From NCBI RefSeq assembly GCF_002277025.1, contig NZ_NIWD01000008.1, positions 782,333 through 846,332 of the forward strand: a stretch of DNA of 64,000 bases, given 5' to 3'. The notes under the pieces are model-generated. The model saw only the letters and a program-made list of their open reading frames with translations. It searched no databases and had not been told where the DNA came from. Shown here piece after piece: positions 33,822-43,165 of this stretch; position 1 is the stretch's first letter; each line of letters opens with the position of its first letter. The translations under genes and the position numbers were made by a program. This DNA comes from Sphingopyxis sp. GW247-27LB (GTDB taxonomy: Bacteria; Pseudomonadota; Alphaproteobacteria; Sphingomonadales; Sphingomonadaceae).

Positions 33822-35834
33822 ATGACGGCACCGTTCAATTTCGGGCAGCTCAAATTTCTGAAGGCGCTGACCGAGGCGCTGTTCCACGAGGCCGAAATGG
33901 CGATCTCGGCCGATCAGGTGGTTGCCAATGTCTGCGAGCTGTTCGCGAAGGTCGGCGGGACGAAGCTCGACGAGATTCGCCTGTCGTTGACCGCGACCGA
34001 GATCGTGCTCGGGCCGCTGTTCGCGGCGGTCGATGTCGAGACGCGGGCCGAGCGGATCCGGCACCGCCTGCAGAACAGCCAGTTCGATCTGTTCCAGGAC
34101 ATGGCGCGGCTGCGCGGGATCATCTACGCCTGCTATTACGGCCATTGGCAGCCGGGGACCGAGCCCGGCGACCAGGACGCCAATGTCGCCAATCCGGTGC
34201 ACGCCCAGATCGGCTTCACCCTGCCGAAGTTTCGCGCGCGCGGCGCGGGCGAGATGCCGATCACTCGCGTCGATGGGCGCGAGATCGATCCCGCGCATGT
34301 GCTCGACGCCGCCGACCTCGAACCCGAATATGACGTGATCGTCGTCGGGTCGGGCGCGGGCGGCGCGGTCGCGGCCTATAACGTGGCGGCGCAGGGCTAT
34401 AGGGTGCTGATCGTCGAGGCTGGGCCCTTCTACCCCTCGCCGCGCATCACCCACCACGAGCTCGACATGGTCGCCGAACTGTTCAAGCACGGCGCGTTGC
34501 AAACCTCGACCAACCGCGATTTCGTGGTGTTCCAGGGGCGCTGCGTCGGCGGATCGTCGACGATCAACAACGGCATCTGCCTGCGCGTCAACGAGGCGGG
34601 GCGCACCCATCCCGACGCGCCCGACATTCTCGCCCGATGGGCGAACATGGGGGCGCCGATCGACGCGGCGGCCTTTCACGCGAGCTATGACGCGGTGCAG
34701 GCGAAGCTGGGCATCGCGAAGATCGAACCGCGCAGCGGGCGTCATAATGGCCCGCACCTCCTGAACGGCTGGGCTGCGCACGCCGCCGCCTCGACCGATC
34801 CCAGGGAGCGGCGCGCGGTCGCCGACTGGTTCGCGAAGAATTTCGGGCCGCCGAACACGCCGACCGCCTGCGCCTATTGCGGCTATTGCAATTCGGGCTG
34901 CGCCTATGGGCGGCGGATGGGGATGGCGCAGACCTATCTGCCCGAGGCGTGCCGCGATTTCGGCGCGCGCATCCTGCCCGGCACCAAGGCCGACCGGATC
35001 GTCTGGCAGACCGCGATCGACGGGCGGCGCGAGGCCGAGGCGGTGAAGCTGGTGCTGCCCGACGGATCGAAGGCGCTGGTTCGCGCCCGCGTCGGCGTGA
35101 TCGTCGCCTGCGGCACGATCGCCTCGTCGAAGCTGCTCGACCGCAGCGATATTGATAGGACCGGTCATCAGGTATCGCTCAACGTCGCGTCGCCCGTCGT
35201 GGCGCTGATGCCCGAGGGCGTCGGCGGCGACGCGTGGGACGAGGACCAGATGTCGAGCTATGTCGATTGCGGCGACTTCCTGCTCGAAAGCCATTTTCAG
35301 CCGCCGATGGCGATGGCCTCGCTGATGCCCGGCTGGTTCGCCGACCATAGCGCGCGGATGAAGAATTACGATCGCGTCCATTCGGCGGGCATCCTGTTCC
35401 CCGCCGACCGCCGCGGGCGCGTGAAGGACGGCAAGCTGAAATTCCAGCTCGACGCCGAGGAGGACCTGCCGATGCTGCGCCGCGCGATGGCGACGCTGAC
35501 CAAGGTGCATTTCGCCGCCGGCGCGATCGAATGCTACCCGGCGCTGACGGTCGGGCAGACGGTGACCCCCGACATGGACATCGATGCCTTCTTCGAGGAC
35601 GCGATCCGCGAGGCCGACGATGTGACGCTGTCGAGCAGCCATCCGCACGGCGGCAATGCGATCAACGAGAATCCGCAACACGGCATCGTCGACCCCGAAT
35701 GCCGCGTCCACGGCACAACCAATGTCCTCGTCACCGACGCGAGCGTCTTCCCGAGCTGCATTCGCGTCAACGCGCAATGGACCACGATGGCGATGGCGCA
35801 CTATGCGACGGGGAGGAGCGACCCGTTTCGGTGA
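33822..35834 (+). CDS. GMC family FAD-dependent oxidoreductase
   Basis: A 670-aa flavoprotein. An N-terminal helical domain of about 165 residues (possibly a fused small subunit-like part) precedes the FAD-binding motif [19 protein letters not shown]. It has [14 protein letters not shown], a cysteine-rich [14 protein letters not shown], and the C-terminal active-site region [15 protein letters not shown]. It oxidises an alcohol or sugar; the substrate is unknown. No signal peptide is seen. Confidence 0.88.
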   Translation: MTAPFNFGQLKFLKALTEALFHEAEMAISADQVVANVCELFAKVGGTKLDEIRLSLTATEIVLGPLFAAVDVETRAERIRHRLQNSQFDLFQDMARLRGIIYACYYGHWQPGTEPGDQDANVANPVHAQIGFTLPKFRARGAGEMPITRVDGREIDPAHVLDAADLEPEYDVIVVGSGAGGAVAAYNVAAQGYRVLIVEAGPFYPSPRITHHELDMVAELFKHGALQTSTNRDFVVFQGRCVGGSSTINNGICLRVNEAGRTHPDAPDILARWANMGAPIDAAAFHASYDAVQAKLGIAKIEPRSGRHNGPHLLNGWAAHAAASTDPRERRAVADWFAKNFGPPNTPTACAYCGYCNSGCAYGRRMGMAQTYLPEACRDFGARILPGTKADRIVWQTAIDGRREAEAVKLVLPDGSKALVRARVGVIVACGTIASSKLLDRSDIDRTGHQVSLNVASPVVALMPEGVGGDAWDEDQMSSYVDCGDFLLESHFQPPMAMASLMPGWFADHSARMKNYDRVHSAGILFPADRRGRVKDGKLKFQLDAEEDLPMLRRAMATLTKVHFAAGAIECYPALTVGQTVTPDMDIDAFFEDAIREADDVTLSSSHPHGGNAINENPQHGIVDPECRVHGTTNVLVTDASVFPSCIRVNAQWTTMAMAHYATGRSDPFR

Positions 35835-35865
35835 CGGAGACTTTTGTTCGGAACGGGGCACGGCT

Positions 35866-36606
35866 ATGAGCCGCGCCATGAGCTTCACTGTCGCCGCCCT
35901 CTATCGCTTCGCGCCATTCGACGATCCCGCCGCGCTGCGTGCTCCGCTGATCGACCTCTGCGCGGCGCAGGGGATCAAGGGCACGCTGCTCCTCGCGCGC
36001 GAGGGGGTCAACGGGACGATCGCGGGGAGCGCCGGGGGCGTTGCCGCCGTCATCGCGCATATCCGCGCGCTGCCTGACTGCGCCGATCTCGACGTCAAAT
36101 ATTCGACCGCCGCCGCGCTGCCGTTCCAGCGCATGAAGGTGCGGTTGAAGAAGGAAATCGTGACGATGAAGGTCGCGGGGATCGATCCCGCGCGCGATGC
36201 CGCACCCTATGTCGACCCGGCCGACTGGAATGCGCTCGTCGACGATCCGGACATCGTGCTGATCGACACGCGCAACGATTTCGAGGTCGGTTACGGCAGT
36301 TTCAAAGGTGCGCTCAACCCGCATACCAGAAGCTTCGGCGATTTTCCCGACTGGTGGCGCGCCAACGCCGAACGCCTGGCGGGAAAGCGCATCGCGATGT
36401 TCTGCACCGGCGGCATCCGCTGCGAGAAATCGACGGCCTTCCTGAAGAGCGAAGGCGTTGAGGATGTCGTCCATTTGAAGGGCGGCATCCTCGCTTATCT
36501 CGAGCAGGTACCGGCGGGGGAGAGCCGCTGGCGCGGCAGCTGTTTCGTCTTCGACGAGCGCGTCAGCGTCGGGCATGGGCTGGTCGAGGTGGGAGAGGGG
36601 GAGTAG
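35866..36606 (+). CDS. trhO: tRNA uridine(34) hydroxylase (rhodanese-like)
   Basis: A 246-aa protein with an N-terminal acylphosphatase-like domain ([20 protein letters not shown]) and a rhodanese domain with the loop [10 protein letters not shown]. TrhO (YceA) uses oxygen to make 5-hydroxyuridine at tRNA position 34. The ATG at 35866 begins the conserved N-terminus; the frame upstream overlaps the GMC gene and is not conserved-looking. Confidence 0.92.
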   Translation: MSRAMSFTVAALYRFAPFDDPAALRAPLIDLCAAQGIKGTLLLAREGVNGTIAGSAGGVAAVIAHIRALPDCADLDVKYSTAAALPFQRMKVRLKKEIVTMKVAGIDPARDAAPYVDPADWNALVDDPDIVLIDTRNDFEVGYGSFKGALNPHTRSFGDFPDWWRANAERLAGKRIAMFCTGGIRCEKSTAFLKSEGVEDVVHLKGGILAYLEQVPAGESRWRGSCFVFDERVSVGHGLVEVGEGE

Positions 36607-36657
36607 GGTTAGGTTGAGCGCGCGGCGGCTTTGGGGGTGGGAAGCGAATGTTATGAC

Positions 36658-36825
36658 CTAATGTGAGTTTTCCTTTCTTGGTCGATATGCTCGGTAAAAA
36701 AGGAGGCAAGCGGACGCCACAAATATAGGCCACGTCCAATTCTCGACGATACGGTCGAAGGCCACCCAACCCAAGCCTATCATCACGAACGCCATTAGCA
36801 GTGACCAATTATCCTTTGGTTTCAC
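36658..36825 (-). CDS. Small hypothetical membrane protein
   Basis: A 55-aa protein with two hydrophobic stretches (SLLMAFVMIGLGWVAF and WPIFVASACLLFYRAY) and basic ends. I chose a GTG start because GGAGGA lies 9 nt upstream; an ATG at 36852 lacks such a site. The GC content is clearly lower than in the neighbours. No known family. Confidence 0.5.
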   Translation of the reverse strand: MKPKDNWSLLMAFVMIGLGWVAFDRIVENWTWPIFVASACLLFYRAYRPRKENSH

Positions 36826-36920
36826 AGCAATGTCTCCTCCGAGCCAAGGCATTATCTATACCGTGGCCGAGGCAGCCGCAACGTCCGCAATCGGTCGCTG
36901 CCTGTCGTCGCCTCGCGCCG

Positions 36921-38216
36921 TCACTCCGCGCTGACCCGATAGGTCACCCGATATTCGCTGCGATCGCCGTTCAAGGTGCGCACGAAGCTGCCGGTACGCG
37001 GTTCGAGATCGATCGTGCCGAGGATGTCGCTGCCGCCGACATCGTCGTCCTCGAGCAACTGGACCGTCGAATTGCCGTCGAAATCGAAGCTGCGCGGGAT
37101 GACCCAGCGCTGGCCCTTTTTCATCGTATAGCTGTCCTTCTTGCTCTCGGGGAAACGCTGGTCGCCGCCGAAGCGCAGGAAAAGCTGATCAGGAAGCCCC
37201 AGGAATCCGGTGACCTTCACGCATTCGATGACGATGTCCGAAACGCGATACTGGCCGCTGCGCACCGCGCCGTCGGCGCTCGGCTGAAGCAGGCGCGCGA
37301 TCGCGTCGGAGGCGTCGGCTGCATGGCGCCCGCCCGGAAATTCGGAGAGATAGGCGCTGAACGCGCGCACGCTGCTTTCGGCGAGCGCGCCCTTCCAGAG
37401 CAGTTCCTCGCTGACCGCGCGGTCGGTCGCCGGCGCGGCGGGCGGCGGGGCGACGAGCGTCGCGACGGTGCGCGGAACCAGATAGACCGGCGTGCCGGTG
37501 ATGCTCGCGCTGACGAAGGGGCGCTGGTTGCCGCCGGTCGCGGCGAGCACATCGTCGCGGATCGCGCCGCCGAGCAGCTGCACCGGCAGGTCGGGCTGCG
37601 GCAGGCGCCGCGCGAGCGCCTCCGCAAAGGGGCTGTTGCCGCCGGTGCCGTCGCTGGCGGTCTGGCCCGGCGCGGCGGCGAAGATCACCAGCACATCGTC
37701 GGCCTCCACCCCCGCGAGTCCGCGCGCGATGGCGCGGGTTCCCGAGCGCCAATTCTTGCCGAACGGGTTGTTGCGGCACGAATCGAGGACGACGAGCCGG
37801 ATCTGCGCCCCGGAAACGGCCTCCATTAACCGGTCGAGGTTGATCGCCTCATAGGGCAGGTCGAGGTCGGACTTCAGCTCGGCATCGACCGGGACCAGCC
37901 AGTTCTTCCCCTGCGCCTCGATCCCGTGCCCCGCGAAATAGACCATCGCCACCTCGGCCCCGTCGGCCTTGGCGCGAAAGTCGCGCATCGCGTCCTGAAA
38001 CGCCTTGTTGGTCAGGTTGTCGGCGATAGTGACGTCGTCGAACCCCGCTTTCCGGGCCGCGTCGGCGACGAGTTTGCCGTCGTTGACCGGGTTGGCGAGC
38101 GGCGTGGCGTGCGCATAGGCGGCGTTGGCGATCACCAGCGCGACCTTGCGCGCTTCGGCCGCCGTCGGCGCGAGGAGGAACAACAGGGAGAGCAGGGTCA
38201 GCCAGAATCGGGTCAT
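36921..38216 (-). CDS. Secreted caspase-family (C14) protease
   Basis: A 431-aa protein. The signal peptide is MTRFWLTLLSLLFLLAPTAA, and residues 23-250 form a caspase-like fold with the catalytic dyad His97 (YFAGHGIE) and Cys147 (LDSCRNNP). The C-terminal part (about 330-431) is beta-rich, unassigned. Caspase homologues of this type in bacteria often cut after Arg or Lys. A secreted one suggests a periplasmic target. No partner inhibitor or toxin is seen beside it. Confidence 0.87.
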   Translation of the reverse strand: MTRFWLTLLSLLFLLAPTAAEARKVALVIANAAYAHATPLANPVNDGKLVADAARKAGFDDVTIADNLTNKAFQDAMRDFRAKADGAEVAMVYFAGHGIEAQGKNWLVPVDAELKSDLDLPYEAINLDRLMEAVSGAQIRLVVLDSCRNNPFGKNWRSGTRAIARGLAGVEADDVLVIFAAAPGQTASDGTGGNSPFAEALARRLPQPDLPVQLLGGAIRDDVLAATGGNQRPFVSASITGTPVYLVPRTVATLVAPPPAAPATDRAVSEELLWKGALAESSVRAFSAYLSEFPGGRHAADASDAIARLLQPSADGAVRSGQYRVSDIVIECVKVTGFLGLPDQLFLRFGGDQRFPESKKDSYTMKKGQRWVIPRSFDFDGNSTVQLLEDDDVGGSDILGTIDLEPRTGSFVRTLNGDRSEYRVTYRVSAE

Positions 38217-38229
38217 CGCGGCATCCTCT

Positions 38230-38853
38230 CTACGATGCGTGGGCGGCTCCATATTCGACCCAGCCGAAGGGTCGGGGGGTCTTGGGCATATAGCGCGCCC
38301 CGCGGCGGTCGACCGCGAAGCCGGCGCGGGCGTAGGCATCGGCGATCGGGCGCGTCAGGTGGCAATTGCCGCCGATGCGCTTCCACAGCGGTTCGATCCG
38401 CCGCTGCCATTTCGCGACGCCGGCGTCGGGGGCGGCGCCATGTTCGAGGAACAGCGCAGTGCCGCCGGGTTTGAGCACACGGCGGATCTCGGCGAGCACC
38501 GCGGCGGGATCGGCGACCGAGCAGAGGGTGAAGGTGGTGACGACGGTATCGAAGCGTCCGCTTTCGAACGGCATCGCCTCGCCGATGCCGCCCCGGATGT
38601 CGGCGTCGATCCCGCGCGCCTGCGCCGCCGCGCGGCTCATCGCGAGCAGTTCGGGCGACGGGTCGAGGCCGCTGAAGCGCGCGACGCGGGCGGGGTCATA
38701 GAATTCCATGTTGATGCCGCCGCCGCAGCCGAGCTCCAGCACGTCGCCCGATGCCTGCGGCACGACCTGGCTGCGCAGCTTCATGATCTGCCCCTGCGAA
38801 CAGGCGCATTTAATCAGGCGCGGTACCCCGTGACGCTCCCACCAGCTCGGCAT
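38230..38853 (-). CDS. Class I SAM-dependent methyltransferase
   Basis: A 207-aa protein with motif I VLELGCGGGINMEFY, a post-I Asp in SGLDPSPELL, and motif III region LKPGGTALFLEHG, a Rossmann-fold methyltransferase of the UbiE/phosphatidylethanolamine methyltransferase-like group. The substrate is unknown. Its stop is 13 nt from the caspase start, so the two are probably co-transcribed. Confidence 0.88.
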   Translation of the reverse strand: MPSWWERHGVPRLIKCACSQGQIMKLRSQVVPQASGDVLELGCGGGINMEFYDPARVARFSGLDPSPELLAMSRAAAQARGIDADIRGGIGEAMPFESGRFDTVVTTFTLCSVADPAAVLAEIRRVLKPGGTALFLEHGAAPDAGVAKWQRRIEPLWKRIGGNCHLTRPIADAYARAGFAVDRRGARYMPKTPRPFGWVEYGAAHAS

Positions 38854-38948
38854 CTGCGCGACTCCCCCTTGGCGCGGAAGGTGAGCCTTGCTAGCGCGAT
38901 TGGCAACACCCATCTGTGCTGTCCGGCACAGGGCCGCAAAGGATCGTC

Positions 38949-39914
38949 ATGCCCACCACGCACCACACCAAGATGCTCATCCTCGGCTCCGGCCCCGCCG
39001 GCCTGTCGGCGGCGATCTATGCCGCGCGCGCGGGGATGCAGCCGATCGTCGTGCAGGGACTCCAGCCGGGCGGGCAGCTGACGATCACCACCGACGTCGA
39101 GAATTATCCGGGCTTCGCCGAGGTGATCCAGGGTCCGTGGCTGATGGAACAGATGACCGCGCAGGCGGTGCACGTCGGCACGAGCATGATCTGGGACACG
39201 ATCGTCGATGTCGACCTGAACGAGCGGCCCTTCCGGCTGACCGGCGACGGCGGCGATGTCTATGTCGCCGAAACACTGGTGATCGCGACCGGCGCGCAGG
39301 CGAAATGGCTGGGGGTTCCGGGCGAACAGGAACTCGGCGGCAAGGGCGTGTCGGCCTGCGCGACCTGTGACGGCTTCTTCTATCGCGGCAAGAAGGTGGT
39401 GGTGATCGGCGGCGGCAACACCGCGGTCGAGGAGGCGCTCTACCTCACCAACCACAGCGACGATGTGACGCTAATCCATCGCCGCGATTCGCTGCGCGCC
39501 GAAAAAATCCTGCAGGACCGTCTGTTCGCCAATCCGAAGATCAAGCTGCTGTGGAACAAGACGGTCGACCGCTTCGTCGCGGGCGAGGGCACGGCGGGGC
39601 TGGTCGGGGTCGACCTGATCGACACCGTCACCGGCGCGGCGAGCCACGAGCCGACCGACGGCGGCTTCGTCGCGATCGGCCACAGCCCGTCGACCGAGCT
39701 GTTCAAGGGCAAGCTGCCGCTCGACGCCGACGGTTATCTCGAGGTCACGCCGGGCACGTCGCTGACCGCGATCCCCGGCGTGTTCGCGGCGGGCGACGTG
39801 ACGGACAAGGTCTACCGCCAAGCGGTGACCGCGGCGGGCATGGGCTGCATGGCGGCGCTCGACGCCGAGCGGTTTCTGGCCGAGGCGGAATATCACGCGA
39901 TGGTGGATGCGTAG
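38949..39914 (+). CDS. trxB: Thioredoxin-disulfide reductase
   Basis: A 321-aa flavoprotein with FAD motif GSGPAGLSAAIYAARAG, redox-active CATCDGFF, NADPH motif VVIGGGNTAVEEA and C-terminal GVFAAGDVTDKVYRQAVTAAG. It regenerates reduced thioredoxin with NADPH. Standard length. Confidence 0.97.
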   Translation: MPTTHHTKMLILGSGPAGLSAAIYAARAGMQPIVVQGLQPGGQLTITTDVENYPGFAEVIQGPWLMEQMTAQAVHVGTSMIWDTIVDVDLNERPFRLTGDGGDVYVAETLVIATGAQAKWLGVPGEQELGGKGVSACATCDGFFYRGKKVVVIGGGNTAVEEALYLTNHSDDVTLIHRRDSLRAEKILQDRLFANPKIKLLWNKTVDRFVAGEGTAGLVGVDLIDTVTGAASHEPTDGGFVAIGHSPSTELFKGKLPLDADGYLEVTPGTSLTAIPGVFAAGDVTDKVYRQAVTAAGMGCMAALDAERFLAEAEYHAMVDA

Positions 39915-39978
39915 GCGGAGTCGGAACGGCAGGAACCGACCGATTGCGGACATGGCGTCTAAAGCTCATCATTCGCTA

Positions 39979-40212
39979 ATGAGGATATGGATTCGCCGTT
40001 TCGCCGTTGCGTTCATAATCGCCATACTGCTCGGAACCTCGGCATGGGTGGTCTTTATTGAGGTAGTCCTCACGTCGTTTTCGCCGAACGTGTTGTTGCA
40101 GTTGCTGCTTCCGGTGGGCTTGGCCATCTTAGCATTGGCCGGTTGGCGGGTAATCGTTGCGCTCCACAAATGGGCGCCAGGCGCGTCGCGAGCATTGGGG
40201 AGCGTCCGCTAG
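39979..40212 (+). CDS. Small hypothetical membrane protein
   Basis: A 77-aa protein with two hydrophobic segments (AVAFIIAILLGTSAWVVFI and LLQLLLPVGLAILALAGW) and a basic C-terminus. The ATG at 39979 removes an unlikely Arg-rich leader. Base composition is less GC-rich than the neighbours. No known family; could be a recent acquisition. Confidence 0.5.
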   Translation: MRIWIRRFAVAFIIAILLGTSAWVVFIEVVLTSFSPNVLLQLLLPVGLAILALAGWRVIVALHKWAPGASRALGSVR

Positions 40213-40238
40213 CGACCAGAAGCGGACCTTTCATTCTT

Positions 40239-40341
40239 CGTCACCCTGAACTTGTTTCAGGGTCCATGGCCTGCCCTTGAATTGGGCGCGGCGCCGAAGG
40301 AGGGACCCGGCCATGGATGCTGAAACAAGTTCAGCATGACG
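40239..40341. repeat. Interspersed hairpin repeat, family C
   Basis: Inverted arms of about 31 bp (40239-40269 and 40311-40341) with core CTGAACTTGTTTCAG and its inverse CTGAAACAAGTTCAG enclose about 41 nt. It lies between a small membrane protein gene and the end of the exosortase-associated hydrolase gene. Confidence 0.85.
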
Positions 40342-40375
40342 AGGTTGGATGGCAGCTCCCACCCCAAAGCCGACG

Positions 40376-41176
40376 CTATCGCCAGCCTAGTTTTTCCAAT
40401 ATCCGCGCCGCCAGCCACTCCGCATCGGCACCCGCAAAACTGTGCGAAGGACTGTCGAGACATTCGACGGGCACCGCGCCGGGGTGGCACGCCTCCGTGA
40501 AAGCCTGCGCCGTCCGGTCGCCGGTGGCGAGCAGAATCGTCACGGGGCAGGGGAGCGCGGCCAGCGCGGCGTCGAGACGCGCGGCGAGGCTGTCGGGCGC
40601 GGCCCGCGGCTTTTTCCGGCCCAGCGCCGCGACGCCGCGCAGCAGCTTCCTCAGATCGACCTCGCCCTTGAGCAGCCGAAGCAGGCTTTTCGGATCCTTG
40701 AGCCGCGCCAGATAGCGCGCGCGGATCGCCGCGGCCGGGGGCAGGGCGGGCTCTTCGCTCGCCTCCTCGTCGGCCGTGCCTTCATAGGTCCACGGATTGG
40801 CGAGAATCAGCGCGTCGAGCCCGAGCGGCCGGTGGAGGAGCAGCGCGCTCGCGGCGTCGCAATTGCCAAAGGCGGCGATGCGCGCGACGTGCGGCGCGGC
40901 GGCGCGGAACGCGGGAATCGCGGCGGCGATGTCGGGGCCGCTCGTCTCGAAGCCGCCGTTCGCGCCCTCGCTGTCGCCGATCCCGCGGCGGTCGAAGCGA
41001 AACACCGGATGACCCGCCGCGGCGATTCGCTGTGCCAGCATCGCCATGCCGCGGTGCGCGCCGCTGCGGATCTCGTTGCCGCCCGACACGATCAGCAGCC
41101 CGGTGGTTCCCGGCGCTTCGTCGAGTGTCGCGGCGAGCGCCGCGCCCTCGCAGGGAAAGCTCAGATGATGCCGCAT
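40376..41176 (-). CDS. Hydrolase 1, exosortase A system-associated
   Basis: A 266-aa alpha/beta hydrolase of the exosortase-linked family. An oxyanion stretch GLLIVSGGNEIRSGAHRG precedes a nucleophile elbow AFGNCDAAS, where cysteine takes the usual serine position. It overlaps hydrolase 2 and belongs to a minus-strand operon GNAT-ACP-hydrolase 2-hydrolase 1. Its substrate is probably the acyl or ester product of that module. Confidence 0.85.
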   Translation of the reverse strand: MRHHLSFPCEGAALAATLDEAPGTTGLLIVSGGNEIRSGAHRGMAMLAQRIAAAGHPVFRFDRRGIGDSEGANGGFETSGPDIAAAIPAFRAAAPHVARIAAFGNCDAASALLLHRPLGLDALILANPWTYEGTADEEASEEPALPPAAAIRARYLARLKDPKSLLRLLKGEVDLRKLLRGVAALGRKKPRAAPDSLAARLDAALAALPCPVTILLATGDRTAQAFTEACHPGAVPVECLDSPSHSFAGADAEWLAARILEKLGWR

Positions 41177-41829
41177 GACCGGCTCCATGCGGCGATGTCG
41201 GCAGCGATCGCCTGCGCCATGCCTGTATCCTCGCCGGGCTCGGCGCGCAGCCACAGCGGCGTGCCCGCGATGCCCTCGGCACCGAGCGCCACGCTGCGCA
41301 GCGGCTCGACCGGCTGCGCCTCGGCGGCGGCGAGTTCGGCGATCATCGTGGGGGACAGCAGATTCCCGGCGAGCAGCAGCGGTGCCGACGCCGCTTCGGT
41401 CTGCAGGCTATCGAGCGAGGAGGCGATGCCCGCCTCGCGATCGGCCGAAACGCGGGCGCGGAGCAGCGTGCGGAGCAGCGACGCGCCGCTGGCGGGGGCC
41501 AGCCGCCACCATGTTGCGGCCTTGGCCGCATGGTCGATCAGCGCGCCCCCGCGCAGCGAGGCGACGATCAGCGGGCCGTCGATGCCGTGCGCGATCTCGG
41601 CGAGCGCGTCGCGCCAGCGCGTCAGGTCGGCCTCGACGAGCGGGACGGGGCTTTCATTCTGTCCCGGCAGGTCGGGCAGGAGCGCCGCGAAGCCCTCCGC
41701 TGCGAGCGCGCGCATCGCGAGCACGAGCGTGCGCCGCGTGCGGTTCGCTTCCTCGAACAGCGGTGGAACGAAAAGGATGGTCGCGCGGGGGAGGCCGGCG
41801 GGGTCGATGCGCAGTTGATATTCGCCCAT
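41161..41829 (-). CDS. Hydrolase 2, exosortase A system-associated
   Basis: A 222-aa alpha/beta hydrolase family protein (ATILFVPPLFEEANRTRR near the start, VASLRGGALID at the nucleophile position). It overlaps hydrolase 1 by 16 bp. The pair is characteristic of exosortase A loci; biochemical function unknown. Confidence 0.85.
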   Translation of the reverse strand: MGEYQLRIDPAGLPRATILFVPPLFEEANRTRRTLVLAMRALAAEGFAALLPDLPGQNESPVPLVEADLTRWRDALAEIAHGIDGPLIVASLRGGALIDHAAKAATWWRLAPASGASLLRTLLRARVSADREAGIASSLDSLQTEAASAPLLLAGNLLSPTMIAELAAAEAQPVEPLRSVALGAEGIAGTPLWLRAEPGEDTGMAQAIAADIAAWSRSCGII

Positions 41830-41847
41830 GCGCCCCCGCGATTCGCC

Positions 41848-42126
41848 TCAGCCCGCGACCTTGCGCACCGAAAAGGCGAGCAGATTGCCGTAGGTTTCGA
41901 AAATCTCGCCGTCGACCTCGTCGTCGTCGATCAGGATGCCGAGCCGGTCCTCCATTTCGGTGAGCACGGTGGCGACCGCCATCGAATCGAATTCGGGCAG
42001 TTCGCCGAACAGGCCGCTGTCGGCGGTCAGCGCGGCGGCGCGTGCCTCGCCGAGGCCGAGGACATCGGCAAGCAGCGCGCGCAAGGTGGCATCGACGGCG
42101 GTGGCAGGCGTATCGGTCACGAGCAT
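41848..42126 (-). CDS. Acyl carrier protein of the exosortase module
   Basis: A 92-aa carrier protein with the phosphopantetheine attachment motif EFDSMAVATVL (Ser48) and four-helix composition. It is 5 nt from the GNAT gene and 18 nt before hydrolase 2. With the acyl-CoA ligase and decarboxylase on the other strand it suggests that an amino- or acyl-thioester is made. Confidence 0.9.
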   Translation of the reverse strand: MLVTDTPATAVDATLRALLADVLGLGEARAAALTADSGLFGELPEFDSMAVATVLTEMEDRLGILIDDDEVDGEIFETYGNLLAFSVRKVAG

Positions 42127-42131
42127 ATCCT

Positions 42132-43130
42132 TCAGGCGCGCCCGAGCGCCGAGCGCGCAAAAGCCTTGAGTGCCGGCCCCCATGCCGCGATGCGCGACGG
42201 ATTGAAAGCCTCGATATGCCACAGCGGCTCGTGCCGGTTCATCCAGTCGCGCTTGTAGGCGTCGTTGCCGGTGCCGAAATCGACGCGGGCGACGCGGTCG
42301 ACCTCGATCACATGGCGGAACAGCGCCGCCGACAGCAAAGTGCCCGGCGAGGCTTTCAGGCTGTCCTCGACATGCGCGAGCTTGTGGATGAAGGCGGTGC
42401 CGTCCTCGACCGTCCAGAACTGCGCGGCGACCGGCGCGCCCTCGATCCGCGCAAGCCCCATGCGGACGGTACCGCGCACGCTCTCGGCCTCGGCAAAGGC
42501 GCGCAGCAGCGCGGGATCGCCTTCCTCGGGCTTCCAGCTTGCGGCATAGATGGCCTCATAGGCTTCCCATACCGCGGGATCGAAGGCGCTCTGGAGCGAA
42601 ATGTCGACGACGCCTTTCTTCGCCTTGCGCTTGACCGTGCTGCGTAGCGCGCCGGGCCGGCTCTCCCACCAGCCGTCATGGTCGAGCCCGGCGAGGTCGA
42701 GCCAGTGGCGGTCGCCCTTCGGCGCGGCGCGAACCCACCAGCCAGCATCGCGCATCGCAGCGGCGATGCCGTCCTTCTCGCTATCGGGAACGGGATAGAG
42801 CATCAGGCGCGCCGCCCGCTTGCGGAGCCGCGCGAACAAATCGCGGAGCGCGGCGGCGCGGCCCTCTTCGCCGGTGTAGAGTGGCCGGATCGCGAAGCTG
42901 TACCAGTTGGCCAGCCCCGCCAGCGCATCCGGCTTCTCGACGCGGAGCGGCAGCCACGCGGTCGTATCGCCCGCGGCGCCGCACGCGTCGAAGCGCCCGC
43001 CGGGCGCGAAACCGTGCGCCGCCAGCAGGTCGAACCACGCAGCGCGGTCGAAGGGCGAGGCGAAGCCGGCGCCGCGCGCTGCGGCGGGCAGCGCCTTATC
43101 ATTAGCCTGATGTTCACCGTTCCCTTGCAT
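42132..43130 (-). CDS. FemAB/GNAT-like N-acyltransferase, exosortase-associated
   Basis: A 332-aa protein with the GNAT-like core in the second half: RKAKKGVVDISLQ, APVAAQFWTVEDGTAFIHKLAH and DRVARVDFGTGNDAYKRDWM. Proteins of this class move acyl or aminoacyl groups. Its start is only about 35 nt from the divergent ligase gene, so the real start may lie further in. Confidence 0.8.
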   Translation of the reverse strand: MQGNGEHQANDKALPAAARGAGFASPFDRAAWFDLLAAHGFAPGGRFDACGAAGDTTAWLPLRVEKPDALAGLANWYSFAIRPLYTGEEGRAAALRDLFARLRKRAARLMLYPVPDSEKDGIAAAMRDAGWWVRAAPKGDRHWLDLAGLDHDGWWESRPGALRSTVKRKAKKGVVDISLQSAFDPAVWEAYEAIYAASWKPEEGDPALLRAFAEAESVRGTVRMGLARIEGAPVAAQFWTVEDGTAFIHKLAHVEDSLKASPGTLLSAALFRHVIEVDRVARVDFGTGNDAYKRDWMNRHEPLWHIEAFNPSRIAAWGPALKAFARSALGRA

Positions 43131-43165
43131 GACGGGGCGCTCTATCACCACTCTCCTAACAGCCG

